Notes under the pieces: generated by a model | The model's input: the letters and a program-made list of their open reading frames with translations, nothing else | What the model was told of the DNA's origin: nothing | The model's database searches: none | Shown here: positions 18,591-28,255 of the stretch, piece by piece | How positions within the stretch are numbered: position 1 is the stretch's first letter | Layout: each line of letters opens with the position of its first letter | Assembly (NCBI GenBank): GCA_029262895.1 | Contig: JAJCYM010000042.1 | Location: 40,152-104,151, forward strand | Direction of reading: 5' to 3' | Source of the DNA: Roseivirga sp. | GTDB taxonomy: Bacteria; Bacteroidota; Bacteroidia; Cytophagales; Cyclobacteriaceae | Length of the DNA stretch: 64,000 bases | Program-made: the position numbers and the translations under genes

Positions 18591-19852
18591 AAAGATTCTA
18601 CAGTATTCTAATCCTCCTCTTTCTGTCCTTGCCGGTGCTTTCTCAAACTTCTGGCTATGTCTTAAAACCAGACCGCGTATTTGACGGCCTTGAAATCCAA
18701 TCAGGTTGGGAGGTGATTGTAGAAGGTAACAAGATTATTTATGCAGGTCAGCCCAATGCGAGACTTTCAAGGAACAAAACGGTCGTTGATATGCCGGGTA
18801 TGACGTTGATGCCAGGCTTGATAGAGGGCCATTCGCATATTTTGCTGCATCCATACAATGAAACTAGCTGGAACGATCAGGTTTTGAAAGAATCAATAGC
18901 CGAAAGGTCGGCCAGAGCAGTAAATCACCTGAGAAACTCCTTGATGGCTGGTGTTACCACCATGCGAGACTTGGGTTCTGAAGGCGCTGATTATGCCGAT
19001 GTAGGCCTCAAGCAAGCTGTAGAAAAAGGCGTGATTCCTGGTCCGAGGTTATTGGTGGCAGGTAAGGCCATGGTAGTGACAGGAAGTTATGGCCCCAAAG
19101 GTTTTCGAGATGGTGTTGAAGTACCACTTGGCGCGGAGGAAGCGGATGGTGTAGATGATATCATGCGAATTACACGTGATCAAATCGGTCACGGGGCAGA
19201 TTTTATTAAGGTCTATGCGGATTACCGCTGGAGTCCAGAAAAAACCGCAGCACCTACTTTTACAATTGCGGAATTAAAGCTGATTAAGGAAGTGGCCGAA
19301 AGCAGCGGCCGCTATGTGGTCGCACATGCTTCTTCGGCAGAAGGTATGATGAGAGCGATCCATGCAGGCGTGGAGACCATCGAGCATGGTGATGGGGGAA
19401 CAAAAGAGGTTTTTGAGTTGATGGCACGTGAAGGCGTGGCGTTCTGTCCCACTATAGCCGCTGGAGATGCGATTACGCAATACGGAGGCTGGAACAAAGG
19501 TACTGACCCAGAACCTGCACGAATTCAGAATAAAAGAAGAAGCGTAAAATTGGCCTTGGATGCTGGTGTCAAAATCGTTTTTGGTGGTGATGTTGGCGTA
19601 TTCCCTCATGGGGGTAATGTGATCGAATTGGAGTTAATGGTTGAATATGGCATGAGTATTAAAGATGCTATGATTTCGGCTACTTCAATGAACGCTGAGC
19701 AATTTCATCTCAACAATCTGGGCCAAGTCAAATCGGACTTCCTGGCGGACCTTATTGCCGTGGAGGGAAATCCAATGAACGACATTTCAAAATTGAGGCA
19801 AGTCCGATTTGTGATGAAGGATGGTGTGATCTACAAACAAGCTGACAAATGA
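18587..19852 (+). CDS. Secreted amidohydrolase (imidazolonepropionase/Xaa-Pro dipeptidase-like)
   Basis: A 421-residue metal-dependent hydrolase with a signal peptide (to about residue 20). Metal site: H82 and H84 in EGHSHI, the lysine in DFIKVYAD, His in VVAHASS, His in ETIEHGD, and the acidic residue in FGGDVGVF. This set matches the exported amidohydrolases often annotated as dipeptidases in Bacteroidota. It likely acts on a dipeptide or cyclic amide in the periplasm, an inference. It overlaps the genes on both sides by four bases. Confidence 0.9.
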   Translation: MKRFYSILILLFLSLPVLSQTSGYVLKPDRVFDGLEIQSGWEVIVEGNKIIYAGQPNARLSRNKTVVDMPGMTLMPGLIEGHSHILLHPYNETSWNDQVLKESIAERSARAVNHLRNSLMAGVTTMRDLGSEGADYADVGLKQAVEKGVIPGPRLLVAGKAMVVTGSYGPKGFRDGVEVPLGAEEADGVDDIMRITRDQIGHGADFIKVYADYRWSPEKTAAPTFTIAELKLIKEVAESSGRYVVAHASSAEGMMRAIHAGVETIEHGDGGTKEVFELMAREGVAFCPTIAAGDAITQYGGWNKGTDPEPARIQNKRRSVKLALDAGVKIVFGGDVGVFPHGGNVIELELMVEYGMSIKDAMISATSMNAEQFHLNNLGQVKSDFLADLIAVEGNPMNDISKLRQVRFVMKDGVIYKQADK

Positions 19853-20586
19853 AAAAGATATTAGTACTCGGTCTATCGTTAATGGCGGTGGTGGCATGTG
19901 GTAGATTTGAAGAAGACAAAAATCAAGTTGCACAAACAACTAAATCTATTTTTAGTGAAGCAGCCAAACCTGATAAAGTCCTCAATGTTGCTTTCCTGGC
20001 TATTGACGGGGTCTATAATTCCGAACTGATGGCACCTTTTGATATTTTCCATCATACCGTTTTTCATGTTGATCCCGGAATGAAAGTCTTTATCGTTTCG
20101 CCTACCAAGGAGGTCATTACTACTTTTGAAGGTATCCGGGTGATGCCTGACTACAGCTTTGATGATGTGCCGGATATTGATGTGCTAGTTGTGCCCAGCG
20201 CAGAGCATAATATGGATACGGATCTGGAAGATGAACGACTCATTTCATTTGTACGCGAAAAGGGCACAAAAGCACAATACATCATGTCGCTTTGTGATGG
20301 CGCATTCATTCTGGCCCAAGCCGGGTTATTGAACGATTTGAAGAGCACTACATTCCCCGGAGATATTTCACAATTCAGAGAGACTTTCCCACATCTGGAC
20401 GTTTATGAGGACGTGAACTTTGTGCATGATGGAAAAACGATCACTTCAGCCGGGGGAGCCAGCTCTTACAATCCCGCCCTTTATTTAGTGGAGTATTTAT
20501 ACGGAAAAAAGGCCGCGGATGGCGTTGCAGAGGGCATGGTCATTGATTGGAATGTCCACGCTGTCAAGAGCATTCTTCCAGACTAA
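19849..20586 (+). CDS. DJ-1/PfpI-family lipoprotein
   Basis: A 245-residue class I glutamine-amidotransferase-like protein of the DJ-1/PfpI superfamily. The lipobox VVAC places the lipid-modified Cys at 17. The nucleophile elbow is MSLCDGAF with Cys149, and Glu59 is the acidic residue that pairs with it. It is like the N-terminal half of AraC/DJ-1 regulators (GATase1_AraC_1) without DNA-binding domain. Being lipid-anchored and exported is unusual for this fold. Co-transcribed with the amidohydrolase and VOC protein; the pathway is unknown. Confidence 0.87.
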   Translation: MKKILVLGLSLMAVVACGRFEEDKNQVAQTTKSIFSEAAKPDKVLNVAFLAIDGVYNSELMAPFDIFHHTVFHVDPGMKVFIVSPTKEVITTFEGIRVMPDYSFDDVPDIDVLVVPSAEHNMDTDLEDERLISFVREKGTKAQYIMSLCDGAFILAQAGLLNDLKSTTFPGDISQFRETFPHLDVYEDVNFVHDGKTITSAGGASSYNPALYLVEYLYGKKAADGVAEGMVIDWNVHAVKSILPD

Positions 20587-20589
20587 CCT

Positions 20590-21300
20590 TTATTGTACGG
20601 TGAAATATTCCTCGAGATCCTGAAGCGTAGTTTCACTGGTTTGTATGTCTTTTTGAATCTGGCCTTTCTCTAAAATCACTATTCGTTCACATACTTCTGT
20701 TACATGATTCAGATCGTGACTGGAGATCAGCATAGTGAGTTGATGCTTTTCTTTTAATTCCCTCAGCAAGACCTTCAAGCGAATTTGCGTGGTGGGATCG
20801 AGGTTGGCAAAGGGTTCATCCAAAACCAAAACTTCAGGATTGCCCATTAAGGCTGCTACAATGCCCACCTTCTTCTGATTACCTTTTGAAAGGTCCCTTA
20901 TATACTTCTTCTTACCAAGAATTTCATCATTAAACAGATCCTCAAACTGACTCAAAAAATCATTCAGATCACCTTGGGAATAGCCATGAAGAGAAGCCAG
21001 AAAATCGAAATACTCATCAGGAGTTAAATAGTCGATAAGGAATGACTCATCTAAAAAAGAGCCGGTATAAAACTTCCAATCCTCTGAGGAGTTAACCGCC
21101 ACCTCTTTTGAAAGCACATTCCCAGAAGAAGGGCGAATCAAATCGAGTATCATTCTAAAGAATGTAGTTTTGCCCGCTCCATTGTTGCCAACGAGCCCAA
21201 AACTCTCGCCAACGGCAACCTTAAGAGAGGGGATGTTGACTACCTCAACACCACTATATTTTTTTGATAATTCGTTTACCTCAATCATAATCGTATTCAT
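20590..21300 (-). CDS. ABC transporter ATP-binding protein
   Basis: A 236-residue ATPase. Walker A is GNNGAGKT (about 38-45), signature LSKGNQKK, Walker B VLVLDEPF, and the switch His in ISSHDL. It is coupled by a one-base overlap to the DUF5687 permease upstream. Whether export or another membrane function is served is unknown. It converges on the DJ-1 gene with only 3 bp between stops. Confidence 0.95.
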   Translation of the reverse strand: MNTIMIEVNELSKKYSGVEVVNIPSLKVAVGESFGLVGNNGAGKTTFFRMILDLIRPSSGNVLSKEVAVNSSEDWKFYTGSFLDESFLIDYLTPDEYFDFLASLHGYSQGDLNDFLSQFEDLFNDEILGKKKYIRDLSKGNQKKVGIVAALMGNPEVLVLDEPFANLDPTTQIRLKVLLRELKEKHQLTMLISSHDLNHVTEVCERIVILEKGQIQKDIQTSETTLQDLEEYFTVQ

Positions 21301-22775
21301 TATTGGGCTCTGAATCCCGCTGAAATTTTATGTCTTTTCGATTTAAGCGCCTCGGTTAAAACTGTCAGAACCTTCTTATGAAAGAGAAATCCGACTAAGC
21401 CTGCTACACCAACTAAAAGAATTCCCACCAACTCGTACCCCATTATTAGAAAAGGGGCATAGAGTACGTATGGGGCAATAAGCACGGGAAAAACCATTAG
21501 CCATTGAGCCGCCCCAACGCCCTCATAATTGAAGGTGGCACCTCGATTTAAATTGATCTTCTTTGGGTTGAACATAGACATACGCATGACGATTGGAATT
21601 CCAATCCCAACATTGAAGAGGAAGGCACAGAGATTAATCAATGCGATTTTCCAACCGAAGAATGCATAGGCAAGAGAAATTATAAAGGCAATAGAACACG
21701 AGGCCACAAACATCCAATACTTGGACTCCAGGTATTCCTTGATGTTAACCTTCTGAGTAAGAATAAAATCAAAGTGTCCTCCTTGCCAGCTCAGCATGAA
21801 TTGGCCATGATTAATGAAAAACAGCCCGGTGATGAACACTCCTAAGAACAAGAAAACCCACTCCATTTCCTGGTAACTCTCGTTTGGGTAGAAGAATAGA
21901 CCATAGGCCAGGAAGAGCCCAGAAAGAATCAAGGTATTGCGTGGTCGTTTATGCCTTAAAATCAATTTAAGTTCAACAGCAATCAATTCCCCACTACGGC
22001 CGAATTTTTTAAGAAAACCAAAGTCTCCTCGAATTTTGGAGGAGGCCTTTTTAGCACTTATTTCCTCAGGATAAGTGTTGTTTCTTAGAAACTGATAATT
22101 GGCCTGATAAAACCCTAAACCCAATACAACAGGAATAACTGCCAGCACAGGTTGAGAAATAAATTGATTCATAAACCAGGCCGAAACTTCCGAGAACTGA
22201 ACGAGCTGAAAATAGTCAAGCGCCCAAAGAGCAATCATGCTGCCCAATAGAATAAAGATCAAATTCGGGATTTCGTTAATTTTTTTCTTGAAGTATAGAC
22301 CAAAGTAGTGATTGAAGATCACCAACCCTAGTAATGCCCCTATCCAACCGAGTGCTCCGGCAGCACCAACATCGGGCAGGAGATGTTTGACAGCAAAGGG
22401 CAAAAAGAGAAAAAGAGCAAAGAGATTGAAGGCGCTCAAAAAGCTCTTTCTGAGCATAAAATGAATGATTCTTCCCTTCTTCAGTGGCAAGTGTAAATAG
22501 GGTTCAATAAATAGTACAGGCGTATTCTGAAGAAAGAATCGCATCAGAAATTCAACTCCGAAATAATATAGTATGATGCCATTAATAACTTTCTTGGGTT
22601 CCGAGTTTGGAGCCACCTGTTCGACTACCTCAAGTAAAAATACCCCAAAGACAAGCATCATGGACAGCATGTAAATAGCCAGAAGCCCAAGAATTATGTT
22701 AACCACCAAGTTCTTTCCCCAAATGGGAGAACGAGAGAAGTTCTTATATCCATGAGAGAGTAATTCTCGAACCAT
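21300..22775 (-). CDS. DUF5687 ABC-type permease
   Basis: A 491-residue polytopic membrane protein with about ten to twelve hydrophobic segments in two halves joined by a basic loop near residues 235-260. It fits DUF5687, a Bacteroidota family encoded beside an ABC ATPase, as here. The substrate is unknown. It lies 1 bp after the M28 peptidase gene, so the three genes form an operon (23682 to 20590). Confidence 0.85.
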   Translation of the reverse strand: MVRELLSHGYKNFSRSPIWGKNLVVNIILGLLAIYMLSMMLVFGVFLLEVVEQVAPNSEPKKVINGIILYYFGVEFLMRFFLQNTPVLFIEPYLHLPLKKGRIIHFMLRKSFLSAFNLFALFLFLPFAVKHLLPDVGAAGALGWIGALLGLVIFNHYFGLYFKKKINEIPNLIFILLGSMIALWALDYFQLVQFSEVSAWFMNQFISQPVLAVIPVVLGLGFYQANYQFLRNNTYPEEISAKKASSKIRGDFGFLKKFGRSGELIAVELKLILRHKRPRNTLILSGLFLAYGLFFYPNESYQEMEWVFLFLGVFITGLFFINHGQFMLSWQGGHFDFILTQKVNIKEYLESKYWMFVASCSIAFIISLAYAFFGWKIALINLCAFLFNVGIGIPIVMRMSMFNPKKINLNRGATFNYEGVGAAQWLMVFPVLIAPYVLYAPFLIMGYELVGILLVGVAGLVGFLFHKKVLTVLTEALKSKRHKISAGFRAQ

Positions 22776-22776
22776 A

Positions 22777-23682
22777 CTAGTCTAATCCCTTATCGAGCTC
22801 CAGTATAGCGAATAGAATAAGGTTGGCCACCTTCGCAAAAAACGGCTTGTTGACGTTCTCAAAAGTGTCAGTTGCCTTGTGGTAGTTTTCATGGTCCTCA
22901 ACTCCAAAGTAGAGAAAAGGGATCCCTTTTTGGTGAAAAGGAGCATGGTCTGATGAATTGGTCCAATCATCATTGCCCAATTCAGGTGTGTCATGTCCAA
23001 ATTTGAATCTAATCACACCTGTATCTATTTTTTCAAGAAATGGCTTTAACTGTGGATAATGATGAGTACCAGCAATATGCAGTTCATTTTTATTGTTGTT
23101 ACTAATCATGTCCATGTTGACATTCAAAATGATCTTATCCATCGGTACTCGATCATCTTCAACCAATGCCCGAGCCCCTCTGAGGCCTACTTCCTCTCCA
23201 TCTAAAGCTGCAAATACAATGGTATGTCTCGGTTTGTATCCCTTGATGTAATCCATCATGGAAAGCATTGCCGCAACACCTGAAGCGTTGTCGTCAGCCC
23301 CATTGTAAACTTCTCCATCCCTGACACCCAAACCATCGTAATGTGCAGTAATCACAATGGCTGTTTCAAGTTCACCCTTAATATAACCTATAATATTTTG
23401 GCCTTGAACGGCTTTACCGTCTCTACTTTCAAATGAAAAATCATGCAGGTAGCCCTTATTCAATTTTTTTAAGCCAACTGTCTTGAAAGAGTTAGCAATG
23501 TATCTTCTGGCTGCTTCAGAACCCTTAGTTCCAATCTGTCTTCCTTCAGCAGCGTCATGTGATAATTTTCTGAGATCTTCCAGCATGAACTCTCTATCGA
23601 GTACTTCTTCCTGAGCGAAAACCAATGTGGCAAAGAGAAAAGCCACAACGGTAAAAAACACCGGGCGCAATAATCCTTTCAT
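22777..23682 (-). CDS. Secreted M28-family zinc aminopeptidase
   Basis: A 301-residue M28 peptidase with signal peptide (ends FAQ near 24). The two-zinc site is complete: His and Asp of TAHYDG, bridging Asp of GADDNASG, the EE pair of LDGEEVGL with the base Glu, Asp of NVNMDMI, and His of SSDHAPF. It probably removes N-terminal residues from peptides in the periplasm or outside. It is first of the M28-permease-ATPase operon. Confidence 0.93.
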   Translation of the reverse strand: MKGLLRPVFFTVVAFLFATLVFAQEEVLDREFMLEDLRKLSHDAAEGRQIGTKGSEAARRYIANSFKTVGLKKLNKGYLHDFSFESRDGKAVQGQNIIGYIKGELETAIVITAHYDGLGVRDGEVYNGADDNASGVAAMLSMMDYIKGYKPRHTIVFAALDGEEVGLRGARALVEDDRVPMDKIILNVNMDMISNNNKNELHIAGTHHYPQLKPFLEKIDTGVIRFKFGHDTPELGNDDWTNSSDHAPFHQKGIPFLYFGVEDHENYHKATDTFENVNKPFFAKVANLILFAILELDKGLD

Positions 23683-23781
23683 AACTTTTGTATCGAGGTC
23701 GGTCTAATATTTTTGGAAGAATTCAATATTTTGAACAAATCCGTGTTAAACTTAATGAATTGAAACTAAGTTGCGACTGCT

Positions 23782-24843
23782 TTGAGATCTAAATTTTCTA
23801 TAACGTGTTGGTCTGTTCTTCTGTTTTTTGTGCCATTTTTTGGTCTGTCACAATCAGTAGATCAACCTGCCCTAGATGTGCTTAGCCTGAATCAAGCTCC
23901 ACAACTGCCTAAAAATATCCTCAGTTCGCGTTCCATCGTCCTGATCTCTGTGCCAAAGGATTCTCCTGCTGGAGAGTGGAAGAAATGGGCTGCTGAAATG
24001 CAGGCGTCATTATCACAATTTGGAGTTGATGCGGTGGCATACCTTTCAATAGACCAACTAGCCGAAAACACAGTAGCACAAAAAGAACTGAATAGCGATA
24101 TTTTTTCAAAAAGAGGGATAAGTAACCTGATTACGCTGTCGGTTTTGGATAAAGAAGGGACGGCTTTGATGACCGTTGGTCCTTATAATCGCAAATGGAC
24201 TTTTTTTGAAGAAAAATCGGCATTCTGGATGAGGCAGGTCAGCGATATTGGTAGTATCTGGAGCGAGCTTGAAACAGTTTTTAAAACTGGCGCTTTTCCC
24301 AGAACCAATCTGCTGGTGCTGGATAGTCCGGAATATTTTGACCTGACTATCTCGTTTACTTCACGTACCGAGCGGTTTACCAAGCTAATGGAAACGCAGA
24401 AGGTTGCCGTGCCCATGTTCGTTGCTCTGCAAGATGACCCTAATCGTATTTTAAGATTGAAATCTGATATTTTGACGGGGAAGGAGGATCGTGGAGTCGC
24501 TGCGACTACCAGTCAAAACGCACAGTTAAGTGAGATCATAGCACAATATCCATTTGAGGCTGAACTGGTAAATCTGAATGAAAAGAGTGAAGACCAATGG
24601 CTAAGGAGTGGATATGGCTTCATTTTGCATCATGCCACAGGTACAGAATCGGACTTGAGAAGCAAATTGAAATATAAGTCACTGGATAAGTCGTCAAACA
24701 AAACACTTACTAAGTATTATTTAAAGCAACTCAGGACAAGCAACCTCTATTTGGGGCGTGAATGGGATGCAGGCAATACCCCTACGACCGCACTTACAAA
24801 TTTTGTTGAGCGAGTCCGAACAGAATTCAAATCAGACAATTAG
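23782..24843 (+). CDS. Exported protein of unknown function
   Basis: A 353-residue protein starting at a TTG (23782), the first start-like codon after an in-frame stop at 23767. This start gives a basic-hydrophobic signal peptide ending GLSQ near 24. The mature part shows alternating beta strands and helices (IVLISVPKD, LITLSVLDKEG, NLLVLDSPEYF) suggesting a Rossmann- or thioredoxin-like alpha/beta fold, but no motif is diagnostic. It stands alone between two M28 peptidases on the plus strand. Confidence 0.7.
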   Translation: MRSKFSITCWSVLLFFVPFFGLSQSVDQPALDVLSLNQAPQLPKNILSSRSIVLISVPKDSPAGEWKKWAAEMQASLSQFGVDAVAYLSIDQLAENTVAQKELNSDIFSKRGISNLITLSVLDKEGTALMTVGPYNRKWTFFEEKSAFWMRQVSDIGSIWSELETVFKTGAFPRTNLLVLDSPEYFDLTISFTSRTERFTKLMETQKVAVPMFVALQDDPNRILRLKSDILTGKEDRGVAATTSQNAQLSEIIAQYPFEAELVNLNEKSEDQWLRSGYGFILHHATGTESDLRSKLKYKSLDKSSNKTLTKYYLKQLRTSNLYLGREWDAGNTPTTALTNFVERVRTEFKSDN

Positions 24844-24898
24844 TCCCTGTCATTCCCTGCTCAAAGAAAAAGACTTCAATTTTATCGTACTAATTCAT

Positions 24899-24916
24899 AG
24901 TTTACGCTGGTAAACT
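24899..24916 (+). promoter_or_regulatory. Small leader hairpin before an M28 gene
   Basis: AGTTTAC and GTAAACT form a perfect 7-bp stem around GCTG, ending 8 bp before the ATG at 24925. It could influence initiation; no T-tract follows. Confidence 0.25.
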
Positions 24917-24924
24917 GAATTACT

Positions 24925-26463
24925 ATGAAACGAACACTGAGTACTGCGCTTTTACTAGCGTTGTTTTTATCTCCGGCCTATGCATTCCAGAACGCGAATG
25001 TTGACTATGATGCCGTCTACAAAATTAAAGATGAAGGTTTTAATAATTCTGAGGTAATGGACATTGCCTGGAATTTGACTGACCGGATAGGCCCAAGGTT
25101 AACGGGCTCTACTGGCTTGAAAAATGCTTATGACTGGACCTCTTCTCAAATGAAGGAATGGGGGCTCTCAAACGTCAAGGTTGACCCTTGGGGTGAATTT
25201 GGTAAAGGCTGGGATGTCGAAAAATCCTATGTAGCCATGACCAAACCTTACTACCAATCCATGATTGGTATTCCAAAGGCTTGGACTCCTGGTACCAATG
25301 GTCTCATAAAAGCGGAAGTGGTCTACTTGGACATTCAAGATGAATCGGATCTGTCTAAATATGCCGGAAAACTAAAGGGAAAGGTAGTGATGATGCCAAC
25401 TACGATTGAGGCTACGACTACTTTTGAAGCTGATGCAAGACGCTTCACAGATGAACAATTGGAGGGCATGAAGAACTTTAACGTACGGTCTGGTGGTGGT
25501 TTTAGTGCTGCGAGAATCGCTGAGTTCAGGAAACGTGCAAATATGCGAAGGAAAGCGTATAGCTTCTTTAAGCAAGAAGGCGTAGCGCTTGTACTAAATA
25601 CTAACCGAGGTGGAGGACAGGGTACCTTCTTTACTTCTAATGGATCAAGGAATGATGACAGCGCTTTGCCAGAGATTGAAATGGCCCCAGAGCATTACAA
25701 TCGCTTAGTAAGGCTAGCTAAAAAAGGAGAGCCTGTAGAAATAGAGGCAGATACCAGAACTAAATTTTTGACATCTGACCTTAAAGGCTATAATGTAATT
25801 GCAGAAATTCCGGGGTCTGACCCGAACCTCAAAGATGAGGTGGTGATGTTAGGTGCCCACCTCGATTCCTGGTTTGCAGGAACAGGTGCTACTGACAATG
25901 CAGCAGGTTCGGCAGCCATGATGGAAGCCATTAGAATTCTAAAGGAATCAGGAGTTGAGTTGAAGCGTACCGTGAGAATTGCCCTTTGGAGTGGTGAGGA
26001 ACAAGGTATTTTTGGTTCAAGAAATTATGTCGATAAAACATTCATGAAGAATGGTCAACCAAACACTGCTCATGGTAAAATTTCGGCATATTATAACATG
26101 GACAATGGAACTGGTGCCATAAGAGGGATTTACCTACAAGGCAATGAGGCGGCCAAACCTTTATTTCAAGAGTGGTTTAAGCCTTTCCATGAATTAGGTG
26201 CTCAAACCATCACTATCAGAAATACGGGGGGCACAGATCACCTGGCATTTGATGGTAAGGGAATACCAGGCTTTCAATTTATTCAGGATCCCATTGATTA
26301 TGGTACCCGTACTCACCATACCAATATGGACCTTTTTGAGAGGCTTCAGGAAGCTGACTTGAAGAAGAATGCAGTTATTATCGCTTCTATGGTGATGCAA
26401 ACGGCTAATATGGACAAGAAAATGGCCAGAAAGCCTAAAGTATTTGACAACTTGAATAGATAA
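24925..26463 (+). CDS. Secreted M28-family peptidase (carboxypeptidase Q-like)
   Basis: A 512-residue exported peptidase with signal peptide (ends AFQ near 22), a PA-like inserted domain between about 125 and 275, and a C-terminal M28 catalytic domain. Ligands: His and Asp of GAHLDSW, Asp of GATDNAAG, the EE pair of WSGEEQG, Asp of YNMDNGTG and His of GGTDHLAF. The size and order fit plasma glutamate carboxypeptidase-like enzymes. It is monocistronic and followed by a strong hairpin. Confidence 0.92.
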   Translation: MKRTLSTALLLALFLSPAYAFQNANVDYDAVYKIKDEGFNNSEVMDIAWNLTDRIGPRLTGSTGLKNAYDWTSSQMKEWGLSNVKVDPWGEFGKGWDVEKSYVAMTKPYYQSMIGIPKAWTPGTNGLIKAEVVYLDIQDESDLSKYAGKLKGKVVMMPTTIEATTTFEADARRFTDEQLEGMKNFNVRSGGGFSAARIAEFRKRANMRRKAYSFFKQEGVALVLNTNRGGGQGTFFTSNGSRNDDSALPEIEMAPEHYNRLVRLAKKGEPVEIEADTRTKFLTSDLKGYNVIAEIPGSDPNLKDEVVMLGAHLDSWFAGTGATDNAAGSAAMMEAIRILKESGVELKRTVRIALWSGEEQGIFGSRNYVDKTFMKNGQPNTAHGKISAYYNMDNGTGAIRGIYLQGNEAAKPLFQEWFKPFHELGAQTITIRNTGGTDHLAFDGKGIPGFQFIQDPIDYGTRTHHTNMDLFERLQEADLKKNAVIIASMVMQTANMDKKMARKPKVFDNLNR

Positions 26464-26505
26464 CATTTGATACTTAGCTGGGGTTTAAACTCCAGCCAAA
26501 TATTT

Positions 26506-26548
26506 AAACCCGATAATGCGATAGACTTTCTATTGCGTTATCGGGTTT
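26506..26548. terminator. Long bidirectional hairpin between converging genes
   Basis: Two 19-base arms (AAACCCGATAATGCGATAG and the complementary right arm with two G-T or A-C mismatches) surround a 5-base loop. It lies between the stops of the M28 gene (+) and yjjX (-), overlapping the latter stop by two bases. T-rich DNA follows on the plus side. The arm sequence resembles the ends of the hairpin elements at 36252-36470 and 54000-54165. Confidence 0.7.
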
Positions 26549-27083
26549 ATTGATTTTGATAAAGCGCTTGGTTCACAAAGGGAATCAAGGCTAAAACTAC
26601 AGCCGGCTCATAATAGGTGGCGCGATCAATGAGATCATGCGTCAGAATGCCAACGGCCCCGCTCTTCTGTTTGGAATTACTTTTATTGAAGACAATATCA
26701 TCGGCTTCTCCAAGTTCCTTCCCTTGGTTGACCAAGTCGACAACAGCTTTCGGCAACAAAAACGTAGCGGTTTTTGCCTTACCCATTTGATTTTCCGACA
26801 ATATATATACCCAGGCGAAAACGTGCATTTCACTGCTCTTTGTCTCCACTCCGCCTTCTATACCTATCCAGTAATCTGCTTTGGGATGTTCATTTTTTGC
26901 GTTTTCTGCCCGATTTTTGGCACCTGTCAGCGTCTCATTATCGGTCATAGGTTGATCGCTTACCCCTGATGGGAATGACTTTGGGATCACATCAACTTTG
27001 GTACCCTGAAATACTTTTGAAAATGCGCGTTTAACGCTGTCTACTTTAATGGGATTTTGAGAGGCCACTACTACGCTAAGCAC
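26547..27083 (-). CDS. yjjX: Inosine/xanthosine triphosphatase (YjjX/DUF84 family)
   Basis: A 178-residue protein of the YjjX family, which hydrolyses ITP and XTP to keep deaminated purines out of nucleic acids. Signatures are SQNPIKVDSV near the N-terminus, SGVSDQPM, the central IGIEGGVE, and the late GAVGILTHDLIDR. The start is a GTG at 27083, 2 bp after the stop of the TPR gene, so the two are co-transcribed although functionally unrelated. Confidence 0.93.
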   Translation of the reverse strand: MLSVVVASQNPIKVDSVKRAFSKVFQGTKVDVIPKSFPSGVSDQPMTDNETLTGAKNRAENAKNEHPKADYWIGIEGGVETKSSEMHVFAWVYILSENQMGKAKTATFLLPKAVVDLVNQGKELGEADDIVFNKSNSKQKSGAVGILTHDLIDRATYYEPAVVLALIPFVNQALYQNQ

Positions 27084-27085
27084 GA

Positions 27086-28255
27086 CTAATTGCCCAGGTT
27101 GTTGAGCTCTTCATCCATTTTCAAGCGCTTATAGAAAACCCTCAATGCAGCAACTGCTTTGTCATCATTAGGCTTTAGCATTCTGGCTCGTTCCATAAAA
27201 GGGAGTGCTTTTCTGGTAAGCTTATGCCCTTGTTCCTGCACTTCTTCACCACTGATTTCATACTCCTCTTTGCTCATTAAATTTCCACGAACATAGTATC
27301 GGTTGGCCTTCTCATTAATCATAACCGCATAGTTATAATTGGCCGTAAAGTCATTTGGGAAGGAATTAATGTACTCTTCATATTTAACAGAGGCCAGGTT
27401 GAAATATCTATCCGAACGATCCGGTCGGCCTTCAACGAAGGCCTGCTTAAAGATTCGGTCAAAAAGGTCGGCCTGTCTCAGCTTGAGATCGAATGAACCG
27501 GGGTTTCTTCTGAGCACAGTTTGTAATCTGGACTCTGCCTCGGTGAACTTGCCAAGATTTACAAGTGTACTTATTTCCTGTAGGACGTAGGGGATGTGAT
27601 CTGGATAATCGAAGAGGGCCTGTTCAATTACATCCAGTTGCCCCTGAAGTGTGCTGCCTTTTGCCTGGGTACAGATGATAATACTATTATAAACGCTTAT
27701 ACTCAAAGGAGCTAAATCTTTAACAGCATAGAAATTCTCCAGTGCCAAGGTATATTTTTTGGCGTTTTGGGCGCTCAGGCCTGTATAAATATAGCCGGTA
27801 GTATCTGCCGGTTTTACAATCTTGGCAATCGTAAAGGCATCAATTGCTCGGTCGTAGTTTTGGCTTTGGAAATAGGTGACGCCCTGGTTGATGCCTTCCA
27901 CCCAGACCAGTTCAAGTTGATTATTTGAAAGCGTGAAGAGATTGCTACCCGCTGTGGTAAGTGTCCTCGTTTGGTTGTAGGCTTCTACAATATCACTTAC
28001 AAAATCCGCAACGTCAGTTTTGAATTTATCCAGATCAGGATTTTTGCTCTTTAAGATTTCGTGATAAACTCGACCTTTGGTATACCATGCCCTTGGGTTC
28101 TTTACAAACGAAGTATCCTTTAGTGCTTCATCAATAGCATTTTTAGCCTCTACGTAATTTCGATCATTCAGAAATGTATTGGCAATCGAGACCAGGTCTT
28201 GAGAATTCCCAGAACCGGATAAAAATAAAATAAATATGGTGACGACTAACTTCAA
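27086..28255 (-). CDS. Exported TPR-repeat protein
   Basis: A 389-residue protein starting at TTG (28255; no ATG is available in frame). The signal peptide ends near NSQ at 19. The remainder is helical with tetratricopeptide-like repeats (for instance AWYTKGRVYHEI, GINQGVTYFQSQNYDRAIDAF, AKKYTLALENFYAV). It likely serves as a periplasmic scaffold; partner unknown. Confidence 0.82.
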   Translation of the reverse strand: MKLVVTIFILFLSGSGNSQDLVSIANTFLNDRNYVEAKNAIDEALKDTSFVKNPRAWYTKGRVYHEILKSKNPDLDKFKTDVADFVSDIVEAYNQTRTLTTAGSNLFTLSNNQLELVWVEGINQGVTYFQSQNYDRAIDAFTIAKIVKPADTTGYIYTGLSAQNAKKYTLALENFYAVKDLAPLSISVYNSIIICTQAKGSTLQGQLDVIEQALFDYPDHIPYVLQEISTLVNLGKFTEAESRLQTVLRRNPGSFDLKLRQADLFDRIFKQAFVEGRPDRSDRYFNLASVKYEEYINSFPNDFTANYNYAVMINEKANRYYVRGNLMSKEEYEISGEEVQEQGHKLTRKALPFMERARMLKPNDDKAVAALRVFYKRLKMDEELNNLGN

